Assembly: GCA_016791465.1 (NCBI GenBank)
Contig: JAEUWE010000301.1
Coordinates: 1-5,571, forward strand
Direction of reading: 5' to 3'
Length of the DNA: 5,571 nucleotides
Source: Pseudobdellovibrionaceae bacterium
GTDB taxonomy: Bacteria > Bdellovibrionota > Bdellovibrionia > Bdellovibrionales > JAMPXM01
Shown: positions 5,419 through 5,571 of the stretch, piece after piece
How the letters are laid out: each line of letters begins with the position of its first letter
Position numbering within the stretch: the first letter of the stretch is position 1
Program-made: the position numbers and the translations under genes
The notes under the pieces: model-generated
What the model was told of the DNA's origin: nothing
Seen by the model: the letters and a program-made list of their open reading frames with translations, nothing else
Databases searched by the model: none

Positions 5419-5571
5419 TTCGCTTGATGTGCAATTGGCATTCGTCGGCCCCTGCCAAACGAATGGTCTTTCACTTTTATGATGGGCGGTGCTTGCCACC
5501 GCTTGAACTCAGAGCGGTAGGATGCACGCAAGAGCCACTGCTCAACATCTGTCTTCGCCGGCTCACGCTTT
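5412..5571 (-). CDS. C-terminal fragment of an unidentified protein (gene runs out of the window)
   Basis: On the minus strand one frame stays open from the window edge to a TAG at 5414-5412, giving 52 residues starting KREPAKTDVEQWLLRASYRS and ending HQAKL. The peptide looks like genuine protein: an amphipathic helix-like part (about residues 7-25, VEQWLLRASYRSEFKRW), then a basic tail with VKDHSFGRGRR (33-43). The other two minus frames have stops. The stop lies one base from that of the convergent exonuclease, the compact convergent layout also seen at 4406-4422. I do not recognise the family. One plus-strand frame is also open here (ATG at 5427) but lacks a ribosome site and gives a less protein-like peptide. 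Confidence 0.5.
   Translation of the reverse strand, partial: KREPAKTDVEQWLLRASYRSEFKRWQAPPIIKVKDHSFGRGRRMPIAHQAKL

Noticed and set aside
5293..5499. Minus-strand open frame overlapping the exonuclease 3' end
   Set aside because: It runs antisense through the conserved exonuclease tail, and a different minus frame gives a better coding peptide at 5412-5571.
5427..5571. Plus-strand open frame starting at ATG 5427
   Set aside because: No Shine-Dalgarno, starts just after the exonuclease stop and reads as a Cys/Leu/Arg mixture; the opposing minus frame is more protein-like, although this cannot be settled without more sequence.

Overview
The window reads as an ordinary, gene-dense piece of a Gram-negative chromosome. 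It holds seven coding regions, two of them cut by the window edges, and has almost no non-coding sequence. A lipoprotein signal with a lipobox, a RodZ-type cell-shape protein and a GT-C membrane glycosyltransferase point to a diderm, probably rod- or vibrioid-shaped bacterium. By eye the base composition is near balanced to slightly GC-rich. The style would fit Bdellovibrionota or another deltaproteobacterium-like lineage, but that is a guess. I see no phage, IS, CRISPR or RNA genes.

Region 1 (1-4422, + strand) is a tightly packed set of four genes that looks like one transcription unit: a TPR lipoprotein of the PilF/PilW kind (5' end outside the window), a RodZ-like protein, a GT39/ArnT-like polyprenyl-sugar glycosyltransferase, and a membrane-anchored PHP-fold protein. 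Genes 1 and 2 are 12 bases apart. Genes 2/3 and 3/4 overlap by 4 and 3-4 bases, with non-ATG starts (TTG, GTG) embedded in the preceding stop codons and backed by good Shine-Dalgarno sequences. The pair TPR lipoprotein then RodZ recalls the pilF-rodZ order of gammaproteobacteria. The set suggests envelope biogenesis: shape and septal scaffold plus a surface glycan modification.

Region 2 (4406-4723, - strand) is a small [2Fe-2S] ferredoxin. Its 3' end overlaps the 3' end of the PHP-like gene by 17 bases, so the two are convergent. Region 3 (4790-5410, + strand) is a DEDDh 3'-5' exonuclease of the DnaQ/epsilon type, divergent from the ferredoxin across a 66-base spacer that carries a plausible extended -10 promoter. 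Its C-terminus ends in a peptide resembling a sliding-clamp binding motif. Region 4 (5412-5571, - strand) is the last 52 codons of an unidentified gene, separated from the exonuclease stop by one base.

The most unusual item is the PHP-like protein. Its fold landmarks are recognisable, but the histidines and aspartate that normally bind the catalytic metals are replaced, so it looks like an inactive (pseudoenzyme) member conserved in an envelope operon. I found no clear evidence of a wholly new multi-gene system.
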